A stretch of 30,196 nt of DNA from Prevotella sp. CAG:755 (GTDB lineage: Bacteria > Bacteroidota > Bacteroidia > Bacteroidales > Bacteroidaceae), in contig HF989214.1 of assembly GCA_000431275.1 (NCBI GenBank), positions 83,488 to 113,683 of the forward strand, written 5' to 3'. Position 1 is the first letter of the stretch. Each line of letters begins with the position of its first letter. Below, in pieces: positions 7,781 through 15,758 of this stretch. A model generated the notes under the pieces. The model did no database searches. It worked only from the letters and a program-made list of their open reading frames with translations, and had not been told where the DNA came from. Made by a program: the position numbers and the translations under genes.

Positions 7781-8503
7781 TGTCTTAACCACATCAAAGA
7801 GGTAAGTGAGCTTCACGGTTATCGTCCCGTTGTTCGAACGGGCAAAGACGTCGGTTTTAGAATTGTTATAGATGTCGCTGAGGCCATAGTAGTAACGCCC
7901 TTCAAGCATGAAGTGGCCGATGCGACTGTTCAGCTCGACACCCAGCCCGCCGGCAATGCCGTAGTCGAATTTCCGTTCGACGGGCATCGAATACTGCGCC
8001 GTGAGGTTGTTGGGCCGGTCCGGCGTCCCGTCGGGCAGAGTGGTCCACGTTTCGCTCCGTTCGGACGACTCGCCGATGCAGTAGCCGATCTGCGGGCCTG
8101 CCATGAAGTAGAACATTGCGCCCCGGTGCTCGCGGCCCCACGCCAAGCGGGCGAACATTGGCACTTGGATGTATGAAATATGGCGTTCGTAGGTGTCGGG
8201 AAGAGGCTCGTTACGACTGTCCTGTATGTCCTCGCGCCAGCCGAGCTGCACATAGTTGGCCTCAATCTGCAAGGCGCAATAGGCTGAATAATAGCGCTCA
8301 CAAGTGTAGCGGAACGTCACGCCGAAAGTCGGAGCCATGTGCATCTTCTGTTTGATCGTAGGGTCGAACATGATTTTGTTCATTGCCCAACCCACGTTCA
8401 CACCGATGGCGATGTCGTTACGCGGTTCGCCCACTTGCGCCGAAGCGGGCAACAGGCCGCACACTGCGGCAAGCATTATCAATAGTATTTTGGTCTGCTT
8501 CAC
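7769..8503 (-). CDS. PorT-like outer-membrane beta-barrel protein
   Basis: 244 aa starting at GTG (8503-8501), which overlaps the TGA of the upstream LysM gene in the sequence GTGA; no ATG could supply the signal peptide. MKQTKILLIMLAAVCGLLPASAQ is a clean Sec signal. The rest alternates in amphipathic strands rich in Gly and Tyr (DIAIGVNVGWAMNKI, HISYIQVPMFARLAWG, FMAGPQIGYCIGE, HFMLEGRYYYGLSDIYN), as in the small ~8-strand barrels of the PorT/OMP_b-brl family. Function is unknown. Tight coupling to the LysM/periplasmic-binding protein suggests a shared envelope task. It ends in a terminator shared with mlaF. Confidence 0.75.
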   Translation of the reverse strand: MKQTKILLIMLAAVCGLLPASAQVGEPRNDIAIGVNVGWAMNKIMFDPTIKQKMHMAPTFGVTFRYTCERYYSAYCALQIEANYVQLGWREDIQDSRNEPLPDTYERHISYIQVPMFARLAWGREHRGAMFYFMAGPQIGYCIGESSERSETWTTLPDGTPDRPNNLTAQYSMPVERKFDYGIAGGLGVELNSRIGHFMLEGRYYYGLSDIYNNSKTDVFARSNNGTITVKLTYLFDVVKTIKQ

Positions 8504-10086
8504 TTCTCTTCTATTTTTTCAATGTGGCCGTCCGGACGATAGTGTACGAACCAGATGTGATTGTTGATTAAGCCTCCCTTTTCCCCGGCCCGTACGAAAT
8601 GCATCGCGCTCTGGTAAGGCACAGCCGGCATGTGCTGCGTGGAAAATGCATCGCCATAGCGGGCAAGTCCTTCAAGGATGTGCAAACCGTTGTCAAAACC
8701 GAGCAGCGCCATCCGTGGATAGATGGGCATCATGTCAGCATGGAACCACGTCCGGTAGTCGCGCTCAAAGCGTTTCACCGCCGACGAATAACCGTCATAG
8801 TAGAAGTTGGTGTAAATATACGTGTTGAGCGCGAAAAAACTTTTTAAGTGACCGGAAATGTAGGTCTGCCAGTCGGGATACCCCATCAGCGACAAGAGCC
8901 GTTCGGGGTGTGCCTGAGACAAGCGTGTCAGCGTGGGGACCAACTCATCGAGCGTCGACGGATCGGAAGCATCGGGCAAGAGCACGTTGCGCCTGTCGGC
9001 TGCAAGGGCGGAAAGATACTGTTCGTCGGTTGATGAAACCCACAACGAAACGACGGAGTAACCTTTGGCTTTCAACTGCCGGGACATGTAGTCGGTAAAA
9101 GCCTTTTCGTTTCCTTTTGTCGTGCGCAAGACCACAAGGCGACTGTCTTTCGGGAAAAGGTCGCAGTAGAGATCGACCACCGCCCGCCACTTCTCGGCCT
9201 CCGGTGCATTGAGAAGACAAAGGTTAGCGTTACTATACACGTCCATGGCCTTGGATGTGAACGGCACGAAAGCCTTGATCCCGTTTTGCGCAGCGAAGGC
9301 GCCCACCTGCGTGACATGATCGCCGTAGAACGGACCTACGATAGCCTGCACGCCTGCCGCCTTTACACGCGACAGAACCGAAGCCAGCGATTCTCCGGCT
9401 GGTGTGTCAAAAGCGTAGACCTCTACTGACTGCCCCAGACGCTTGACACTGTCGACCGCCATGAGGAAACCGCGATAATACTCGGTGCATCGTTCCTTGA
9501 CGCCCGAGTTCCCGACGAAGGGGAGCATGACGGCCACTTTCACGATCGACGTGGCGTTTGATACGGAGGGCGGAACGGTCGCTACGGGAGTAGTGACTGT
9601 CGCGCCTGAAACTGTGACCGTTTTTCCCGTCACTGCGTTCGTTTTCCCACTCGCTGTGGGACTGGCGACAGTCGGAATGCGGATGATGCTCCCCCGTTTG
9701 AGCGCATAACCAGGTTCTTGCATCTCCGGATTAGCCTGCACGAGTTCTTCGACAGTCAGGCCATGGGCATGGGCTATTCCCCAAAGGGTCTCTTTACGCT
9801 TAACTTTGTATTCTGTCGTCGCACCAAGCTGCCGCGCGGCCGTTGCAGGCAACGGCGTGGGGATTTGGAGCGTTTGGCCGACCTTGACGGTGTTGCCTTC
9901 AATATCCGCATTGTAACGGAGAATTTCAGCCACCGTCACTCCGTATTGCCTGGAAATCTGATAGAGGGTTTCGCCCGGTTGTACGACATGCTGCCGCGTG
10001 GTCACCTGAGCCTGCCCACGGGCCACACCGAAGCCGACAAAGGCCAACGCAAGGGCAAAGAAGAAAGTGAAAAATCGCATTTTCAT
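8500..10086 (-). CDS. LysM peptidoglycan-binding protein with periplasmic-binding-protein fold
   Basis: 528 aa from the ATG at 10086 (MKMRFFTFFFALALAFVGFG); longer starts would run into the -7 box at 10112-10119. A signal peptide is followed by two LysM domains: VVQPGETLYQISRQYGVT to GQTLQIPTP, and YKVKRKETLWGIAHAHGLT to GSIIRIPTV. Next comes a Thr/Val-rich linker with 7-residue repeats, then a type I periplasmic-binding (Leu/Ile/Val-receptor-like) domain starting VKVAVMLPFVGNSG and including VQAIVGPFYGDHVTQV. LysM binds the glycan strands of peptidoglycan. The C-terminal fold recalls LpoA-like regulators or solute sensors, but no ligand can be named. The PorT-like barrel gene overlaps its stop by 4 bp. 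Confidence 0.82.
   Translation of the reverse strand: MKMRFFTFFFALALAFVGFGVARGQAQVTTRQHVVQPGETLYQISRQYGVTVAEILRYNADIEGNTVKVGQTLQIPTPLPATAARQLGATTEYKVKRKETLWGIAHAHGLTVEELVQANPEMQEPGYALKRGSIIRIPTVASPTASGKTNAVTGKTVTVSGATVTTPVATVPPSVSNATSIVKVAVMLPFVGNSGVKERCTEYYRGFLMAVDSVKRLGQSVEVYAFDTPAGESLASVLSRVKAAGVQAIVGPFYGDHVTQVGAFAAQNGIKAFVPFTSKAMDVYSNANLCLLNAPEAEKWRAVVDLYCDLFPKDSRLVVLRTTKGNEKAFTDYMSRQLKAKGYSVVSLWVSSTDEQYLSALAADRRNVLLPDASDPSTLDELVPTLTRLSQAHPERLLSLMGYPDWQTYISGHLKSFFALNTYIYTNFYYDGYSSAVKRFERDYRTWFHADMMPIYPRMALLGFDNGLHILEGLARYGDAFSTQHMPAVPYQSAMHFVRAGEKGGLINNHIWFVHYRPDGHIEKIEEK
9558..9620 (-). repeat. 21-bp / 7-codon repeats in the LysM-protein linker
   Basis: On the coding (minus) strand three units start at 9620, 9599 and 9578 in exact 21-bp steps. 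They begin CGGTCACAGTTTCAGG, CAGTCACTACTCCCGT and CCGTTCCGCCCTCCGT. The middle one matches the intergenic unit CTGTCACTGCTCCCGT at 14 of 16 positions. They encode the Thr/Val-rich stretch GKTVTVSGATVTTPVATVPP between the LysM pair and the C-terminal domain. Confidence 0.45.
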
Positions 10087-10111
10087 TGGTTCGACGCACT
10101 TTTTAGCAGAG

Positions 10112-10119
10112 CAAAAATA
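10112..10119 (-). promoter_or_regulatory. -7 box TAnnTTTG of the LysM/barrel operon
   Basis: The minus strand reads TATTTTTG, 25 bp before the ATG at 10086, supporting that start. Confidence 0.5.
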
Positions 10120-10161
10120 CATAAAATATATTCCCTGACAGAGTATTTGAAGATAATTCCG

Positions 10162-10169
10162 TACTTTTG
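10162..10169 (+). promoter_or_regulatory. -7 box TAnnTTTG of the PD40 gene
   Basis: TACTTTTG lies 32 bp before the ATG at 10202. A second TAnnTTTG-like match (TAGCTTTG, 10190-10197) abuts the ATG and is less likely to be used. Confidence 0.5.
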
Positions 10170-10201
10170 AACTCAAAAGACATACCAATAGCTTTGTCGA
10201 T

Positions 10202-11470
10202 ATGAACTACACTCACCTCCTGCTGGTGTGCTGCCTGATGGGACAGACAGCCGCCTATGCCCAAAAGCCGGCCACTGCGCCCGAAGACACCAAGCCGAAA
10301 ACCGAAGCCGAAAGGCTGATGGACGAATACCGCTTTGAAGAGGCCGTGGAGTTACTGGAAAAGGACATCGCCACAGCCGAACGGCGTCGAAAACCGACCG
10401 AGACACTCGAAGAGCTGAAAGCGAAAGCAATGACAGGGCTCAACATGTTGAACGCCACGGCGAGAGTCACGTTCATCGACAGTCTGGTGGTCGACAAGGC
10501 CCAGTTCCTCACGCAGATGAGCCTCAGTGCCGACATAGGAAGGCTCATGCCCTGTGGGGAATCAGCTCCCGGATTACCCGGGAAAGCCGTCCATGGTCTG
10601 GGCCTGTTCGTCAACGAACTAGGCGACAAGGCCTATTACTCCCTTGCCGACAGTGCAGGCACACTGAAACTCCACTACACCGAAATGCTGGGCGACACGT
10701 GGCGCACCCCTACCCCGCTCGAAGGCCTGGCCGGACTCAACGGAACCCAGGATTTTCCCTTTGTCCTGACAGACGGCGTCACGCTGTATTATGCCAGCCA
10801 AAACGAAGAAGGCTTGGGAGGATACGACCTCTATGTGACACGATACAGCCTCGACGAAGGCTCCTATCTGAAACCCGAAAATTTAGGTATGCCGTTCAAC
10901 TCACCGGCCAACGACTATCTCTATGCCGTGGACGAAGCGAACAACCTCGGATGGTTCGTCACAGACAGGGCGCAACCAGAAGGAAAGGTCTGCATCTACA
11001 TCTTTGTGCCCGGCGACACACGCGACACATACCCCCCCTTGGCATTCGACGACAGCGAGATCCGAGACTTCGCACGCATCAGCTCGATTGCCGCTACACA
11101 AAAGAACGCGTCAGAAGTGGCCGAGGCCAAAAACGCCCTCCAACGCGCACGCACAGCCCCCAAACAGACCACAGAAGAAGACGCCATCCGTTTTGTCGTG
11201 GGCGACGGCCGCATCTACACCTCTATCGCACAGTTTCAAAGCGCGGAGGCGCGCAAGCTTTGCACCGAGTGGGCCATCACACACAAACATATGGTCCAAC
11301 AGGAAAAGCAACTCGACGCGCTCAGGCTGGCTTACGCCCGCAACGAAGAAGCCAAGCGCCGGCAAATGGCGCCGACCATCCTGCAACTCGAAAAGGAAGT
11401 GGAAGCCCTCAGGGCCGACAACCGGCAGACCGAAGCACGGATGAGAGTTGCAGAACTGCAACAAAAATAA
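10202..11470 (+). CDS. Secreted PD40-repeat protein with C-terminal coiled coil
   Basis: 422 aa. A signal peptide probably cleaves after TAAYA (residue 20). Residues ~35-85 are helical and charged (AERLMDEYRFEEAVELLEKD), TPR-like. Around 181-215 lies a PD40/WD40-like beta-propeller motif, TQDFPFVLTDGVTLYYASQ then GLGGYDLYVTRYS, with a related strand set to ~265 (FNSPANDYLYAVDEANNLGWFVTDR). Residues ~360-420 form a coiled coil rich in Glu, Arg and Gln. In Bacteroidota such PD40 proteins often belong to gliding/secretion or OmpA-like envelope complexes, but no OmpA domain is present here and the role is unknown. The nucleoside phosphorylase starts 21 bp later. Confidence 0.7.
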   Translation: MNYTHLLLVCCLMGQTAAYAQKPATAPEDTKPKTEAERLMDEYRFEEAVELLEKDIATAERRRKPTETLEELKAKAMTGLNMLNATARVTFIDSLVVDKAQFLTQMSLSADIGRLMPCGESAPGLPGKAVHGLGLFVNELGDKAYYSLADSAGTLKLHYTEMLGDTWRTPTPLEGLAGLNGTQDFPFVLTDGVTLYYASQNEEGLGGYDLYVTRYSLDEGSYLKPENLGMPFNSPANDYLYAVDEANNLGWFVTDRAQPEGKVCIYIFVPGDTRDTYPPLAFDDSEIRDFARISSIAATQKNASEVAEAKNALQRARTAPKQTTEEDAIRFVVGDGRIYTSIAQFQSAEARKLCTEWAITHKHMVQQEKQLDALRLAYARNEEAKRRQMAPTILQLEKEVEALRADNRQTEARMRVAELQQK

Positions 11471-11491
11471 AAATCACTAAACCTCACCACC

Positions 11492-12370
11492 ATGGGAACA
11501 GCAATCGAAGCCTCCGAACTGATCATTAACAGCGACGGGAGCATATTTCATCTCCACTTAAAACCCGAACAACTGGCCGGGAAAGTCATCCTCGTAGGAG
11601 ACCCTGGACGCGTGGCCACCGTAGCCGCACACTTCGACGCGACGGAATGTGAAGTGAGCAGCAGGGAGTTCCACTCCATTACCGGACGGTATGCCGGCAA
11701 GCGCATTACAGTGGTATCGACGGGTATCGGATGCGATAACATTGACATTGTCATGAACGAACTCGACGCCCTCGCCAATATCGACTTCACGACGCGCACT
11801 GTCAAGCCCACACTGACACAATTGGAACTCGTCAGAATCGGAACCTGCGGCGGCCTGCAACCTTATACGCCAGAAGGTACCTACATCGCCAGCGTCGAGA
11901 GCATCGGATTCGACGGCCTTCTGAACTTCTATGCCGGACGCGACGCCATCTGCGACACAGCGCTCGAAAAAGCCTTTGTCAACCACATGGGATGGCAGGG
12001 AAACACCTGCATCGCCCATCCCTACGTCGCACCTGCCGACAAAGAACTCCTCCACCGCATTGCGGCCGATGACATGGTGCGTGGCCTCACGGCAGCCTGC
12101 GGCGGTTTCTTCGGCCCGCAAGGACGGGTGCTGCGGATTCCACTGGCCGACCCGCACCAAAACGAGAAGATAATGGCATTCGAATACAACGGCCTGCGTA
12201 TAACAAATTTCGAAATGGAAAGCAGCGCCCTCGCCGGACTAGCCAAACTGATGGGACATAGAGCCATGACCTGCTGCATGGTCATCGCCAACCGCGTAGC
12301 AGGAAAGGCCGACCCCAACTACAAGAACTCTATCGATGGCCTGATCCGTTTGGTCTTGGACCGCATCTGA
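11492..12370 (+). CDS. Nucleoside phosphorylase (uridine/purine phosphorylase family)
   Basis: 292 aa. Family motifs are GDPGR (36-40, phosphate binding), STGIG (76-80), RIGTCGG (115-121) and FEMESSALAGL (from 240, ribose and base pocket). These belong to the PNP_UDP superfamily, which splits nucleosides with phosphate into base and ribose-1-phosphate in the cytoplasm. The arrangement is closest to uridine phosphorylase-like members, but the base specificity loop is not diagnostic, so I leave the gene symbol blank. It lies 21 bp after the PD40 gene, probably in one transcript, and is closed by a strong terminator. Confidence 0.88.
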   Translation: MGTAIEASELIINSDGSIFHLHLKPEQLAGKVILVGDPGRVATVAAHFDATECEVSSREFHSITGRYAGKRITVVSTGIGCDNIDIVMNELDALANIDFTTRTVKPTLTQLELVRIGTCGGLQPYTPEGTYIASVESIGFDGLLNFYAGRDAICDTALEKAFVNHMGWQGNTCIAHPYVAPADKELLHRIAADDMVRGLTAACGGFFGPQGRVLRIPLADPHQNEKIMAFEYNGLRITNFEMESSALAGLAKLMGHRAMTCCMVIANRVAGKADPNYKNSIDGLIRLVLDRI

Positions 12371-12395
12371 CCGTTCCACCACCTACACAGACAGG

Positions 12396-12437
12396 AGCCC
12401 CGTGCACTCGCCGCAAACGACTGCACGGGGCTTTTTC
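12396..12437 (+). terminator. Strong intrinsic terminator after the nucleoside phosphorylase
   Basis: AGCCCCGTGCA (12396-12406) pairs perfectly with TGCACGGGGCT (12422-12432) around a 15-nt loop, followed by TTTTCC. It starts 26 bp after the stop codon. Confidence 0.92.
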
Positions 12438-12887
12438 CTTGTCCATCGCATCCTTCAAACGCACAAGCACGCCGCAAGCCAGCTCTCATGCACACAAAAG
12501 CATGGAGTTCCACAACTAATGCGCCTGCATGCCGCGCACAAGTGCCCCAAAGACCTACTGACGATACGGAACCGCCGCATAGTGGACGAGACTGCCTCGT
12601 CGTGAGGTGACAGACGAGCATTATTAATGACACCCTAACGGACAGCAACACCTGTCGGACAAAATGCCCTATTAGACAACCGGCATCGCTGCACTCGTCT
12701 GATAACGAGAATTACCTTACCAGCCAGGTTGATGGGAATCTCCGTCGTGACAAAATCCTCCCACGGACTGAAAGGCATCGCAAACGCACTGACAAAATCC
12801 GCCTTCACAGTCTGGAATACTTTTAATCATTAATGGTGGGATCTATTAACAGACAGCCAGATAACACTGCGCCAGCCTCTGCGGCAA
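12438..12887. other. Non-coding gap between the phosphorylase and M60 gene terminators
   Basis: About 450 bp without a convincing gene. It is bounded by a plus-strand terminator on the left and a minus-strand terminator on the right. It holds a small hairpin (GACGAG/CTCGTC, 12585-12601), a weak 21-bp periodicity at 12733-12795, and a 63-codon stop-free stretch on the minus strand (12826 to a TAG at 12635) without a good start. That stretch may be a gene remnant or chance. No TAnnTTTG promoter box was found. Confidence 0.5.
12733..12795 (-). repeat. Weak 21-bp periodic sequence
   Basis: The word TGACAAAATCC occurs at 12748 and 12790, exactly 42 bp apart, with TGAAAGGCATC at the midpoint 12769. 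Read on the minus strand the units start TTGTCA, CTTTCA and TTGTCA. They resemble the other 21-bp arrays at the start but lack their CCGT core, so membership is doubtful. Confidence 0.25.
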
Positions 12888-12930
12888 TAAAAAAGCGGGA
12901 GGATCCGCCACCATGGCGAATCTTCCCGCT
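12888..12930 (-). terminator. Intrinsic terminator after the M60 gene
   Basis: On the minus strand AGCGGGA (12930-12924) pairs with TCCCGCT (12900-12894), and the stem continues inward with one mismatch through GCC/GGC pairs. It is followed by TTTTTTATT, starting 25 bp after the M60 stop. Confidence 0.85.
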
Positions 12931-12955
12931 AAAATGGATAAGCTATACTTTCGGA

Positions 12956-15730
12956 TTAATCCTCAGGCAGAGGGGTCGGCTCATTCGAGAAATCAGGACG
13001 GGCAAACGTCTGAATCTTCGTATTGATGATTTCTTCAACCATCTCGTCGCTGACCTCTTTCAGGCCAAGTTCTTCCATGTCTTTCTCAAACTCGTCGCGC
13101 ATATCCTGCGTCAGGCAATAGTAGGAGCTTGTGTAGTCGCTCGCCCAGCATGCAATGAGACGCAAGAAACCGAATTTCTCGAAGTATGGATAAAGATTGT
13201 ATCCACTACGCAAAGAGGCCACACGGATGTAGTTGAGGATGTAGGGCACAATGTTGCTGCGTGCATTCATTCGCTCATTAATGTATTCTTCTGTGGTCCA
13301 TACAGAGTTCGGGTATCTGCTTGTAAACTCGCTGACATCTGTCTTCTGGTTCTGTACGGAAGCCAAGAGGGCATACTTGTCATGGTGGCGCGTATTCTCA
13401 GGCAATAACGTAGACACGTCTGGCGTAGCCTTTCCACGCTCGTCAGTGGTGCGGATGAGTTCATAGACGTCAAGCTGGTAATCGTGGTCACCTTGCAGCG
13501 TGAAGTAATTGTGCAGCATATAGAACGGCATCACGTTGTTAATCTGGTTGAGGTTAATTTCGCTCATCGAAAGCGAACGGTCAACATTCACCGGATTCTG
13601 GTTCTGCGTGAAATCACCAATGGTAGCTGCACCGGAAGGCTCACGCATAGAGTAGACAATACTATCTTTCATCGATTCAGCCATCTCAACCATCTTCGGG
13701 CTCCATCCGTAGTTTGCAGCCACGGTGTTGCGTTCCTTATATGCACGGCTTCGACTCATGCTTCCGTTCCGCGTCACGAGTTCGCTGTTGCTGTAAATGA
13801 CGTAGTTCTCGAAGAATGCTCTCACGTTAGCTTCGAGCGTGCTCACCACACGGTTGGCATTGTCTTCACCGCTCACGTATTCAGGATAAGTATTGGGAAC
13901 GTATCCCATACGGAGCATGTTGTAGACAGAGTTCATGTTATTCGAACTCTCAGCCAAGTTCGACCAACAGAAGTATGGATTCATCTGGTGCTGGTGGCCC
14001 CACTCGTGGCTGAATCCCCAAATAGCATCGGAATCATGATAACGCATGTTATTAGGATTCAGGACGCGATACTGCGTATCGTACATGAACGTCACGCCCA
14101 TACCGCCCTGATACATGTAGTAGTCGTAGTTCACAAACGCTAAAGTCTTGTTCTTCGGCACGCGACCGAACTTTTCGAAACCTATCAGATAATGCTCCCA
14201 AGCGATGAGGCTGTCGAGAATGTTCATCATCTCAACATAACGGCCAGTGGTGTACTGCTTCAAGGCGCTGACTTCCCAGCACGAGTGAACGCGGTCTCCA
14301 TTGAGGTCAATAGTAGTGTAGCAAGAGTTATCAAGTATCTGCTGCAGTTCATCGTTCGACTGATGCGGAGTCAGGTAACCGTTCACCTGAGCATTGACGA
14401 AGTGCACCTTCACGTCGGAAGCGCCATCGGGATTGCTGCTGTAATAGGTGATATAAGCCAAGCCTGGCCAATCGCTCGTCTTGTCGATGATGTTGATACC
14501 GTTACGGAGTGCATAAGTTTCACTCTTATACCAATACTTTCCATCTGCGTTATAATCGGAATCTTTCTGCGGCGACCAACCAATTACGCGGAGGCCTACG
14601 GATTTATCTTCGGGTATACCGTCAACGATGACAGCCGTCTTACCTTGGGTCAACATGATACCCGTCACACCTTGGATTTGATCATAGAGCTTGCCAGGAG
14701 TACTCCATTCGGCAGAAAGCGTTTGCGGGTCAAGCAGGCACTCGTACGAACCAACGCGGAACTTCGTATCGTAGTTACCAGAAAGAATCTTTGTAGCCAA
14801 AGTACGAATGAACGGATTGCTTAACGTGTCGAGGTTGGCTGCTGTAAAATCATCAACAAGCTCGGTCATAAGTTTATCTTTGAAGATATTGGATCCGGGC
14901 ACTTGCTGATTAACACCGAATTGCATCTCAGCGCATGAAGCATATGGGCCACCGCCGTTTTCGTCACCTCCGGAATAAACGCGGAACTCAATCTGCGTGG
15001 GATTGATGAGCGGCGTGTCAAACTCTACACTACGTGCTGAACTCGACTTCTCGAAATCGAGTGTCTTATATGGCTGCGAGCCGTCATTGCCATCGCACTT
15101 CACATAAATCTCTACCTCGCCGAAATTACCGTTTGTACCGCTCTGACGAGGAATATAATTAATGAAGTCAATCTGATCGACATTCGTGAAGTTATAGGTC
15201 AAGATGACCGGATTGCTACGCGATACGCTGAAACCGGGATACGGACTATGGTAAATGGTCGACAAGTCGTCGTCATAAGTCAACGCAACACCATTGTTGC
15301 CTTGGTGGGCATTATCTGATGCGCTTGACGGTTTGATCCAACGCACAGGTTCCAGCGTGCTGGCCGTACCGTCGCCGCTTTGGCTCACTACGAGCGTACG
15401 GCTCATCGGATCTTCGCCAGTAGTGCTGAACGTCACGTTGCCTTTGCGCGTCACGCGATCAAGGTTCTGGCTCACGTGCACATACACATTGTCGTCGCTT
15501 CCTTTACGCACCGTAACCCAATCTGCGTCGCTTGACACATTGAAGTCGCCGTTCGTATGTACATTAAACATAAGGGTGCGTTCGCGATAGTCTACGCTCT
15601 GTTTCGTCGGTACTGCCAAGACGGGCAACGTGCTTTCCGTAGCCACTTCCTGCGCCACTACACCCATTGGTCCGGCTGCAAGCAAAGCTGCAAGACCGAT
15701 CTTGATGTATTTCATTTCTTTCTTATTCAT
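12956..15730 (-). CDS. Secreted M60-family (enhancin/mucinase-like) metallopeptidase with BACON and CBM32-like domains
   Basis: 924 aa. After a Sec signal (IGLAALLAAGPMGVVAQ) residues ~35-118 form a BACON domain (TLMFNVHTNGDFNVSSDADWVTV to RTLVVSQSG). Residues ~125-272 form a discoidin/CBM32-like domain (LSTIYHSPYPGF, DFINYIPRQSG, IEFRVYSGG). The rest is the M60-like peptidase with the zinc motif HEWGH at 575-579 and the downstream Glu in NLAESSNN (594). This BACON-CBM32-M60 order is known from Bacteroides proteins that cleave O-glycosylated mucin-type substrates. No lipobox is seen, so release or other anchoring is expected. It follows the LRR gene by 28 bp and ends at a terminator. Its GC content is lower than that of its neighbours. 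Confidence 0.87.
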   Translation of the reverse strand: MNKKEMKYIKIGLAALLAAGPMGVVAQEVATESTLPVLAVPTKQSVDYRERTLMFNVHTNGDFNVSSDADWVTVRKGSDDNVYVHVSQNLDRVTRKGNVTFSTTGEDPMSRTLVVSQSGDGTASTLEPVRWIKPSSASDNAHQGNNGVALTYDDDLSTIYHSPYPGFSVSRSNPVILTYNFTNVDQIDFINYIPRQSGTNGNFGEVEIYVKCDGNDGSQPYKTLDFEKSSSARSVEFDTPLINPTQIEFRVYSGGDENGGGPYASCAEMQFGVNQQVPGSNIFKDKLMTELVDDFTAANLDTLSNPFIRTLATKILSGNYDTKFRVGSYECLLDPQTLSAEWSTPGKLYDQIQGVTGIMLTQGKTAVIVDGIPEDKSVGLRVIGWSPQKDSDYNADGKYWYKSETYALRNGINIIDKTSDWPGLAYITYYSSNPDGASDVKVHFVNAQVNGYLTPHQSNDELQQILDNSCYTTIDLNGDRVHSCWEVSALKQYTTGRYVEMMNILDSLIAWEHYLIGFEKFGRVPKNKTLAFVNYDYYMYQGGMGVTFMYDTQYRVLNPNNMRYHDSDAIWGFSHEWGHQHQMNPYFCWSNLAESSNNMNSVYNMLRMGYVPNTYPEYVSGEDNANRVVSTLEANVRAFFENYVIYSNSELVTRNGSMSRSRAYKERNTVAANYGWSPKMVEMAESMKDSIVYSMREPSGAATIGDFTQNQNPVNVDRSLSMSEINLNQINNVMPFYMLHNYFTLQGDHDYQLDVYELIRTTDERGKATPDVSTLLPENTRHHDKYALLASVQNQKTDVSEFTSRYPNSVWTTEEYINERMNARSNIVPYILNYIRVASLRSGYNLYPYFEKFGFLRLIACWASDYTSSYYCLTQDMRDEFEKDMEELGLKEVSDEMVEEIINTKIQTFARPDFSNEPTPLPED

Positions 15731-15758
15731 GATTTGTTTCTTTTCTTTCTTCTATGAA

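Noticed and set aside
12402..12605. Small plus-strand gene after the nucleoside phosphorylase
   Set aside because: It starts inside the terminator stem and has no ribosome site or protein-like composition.
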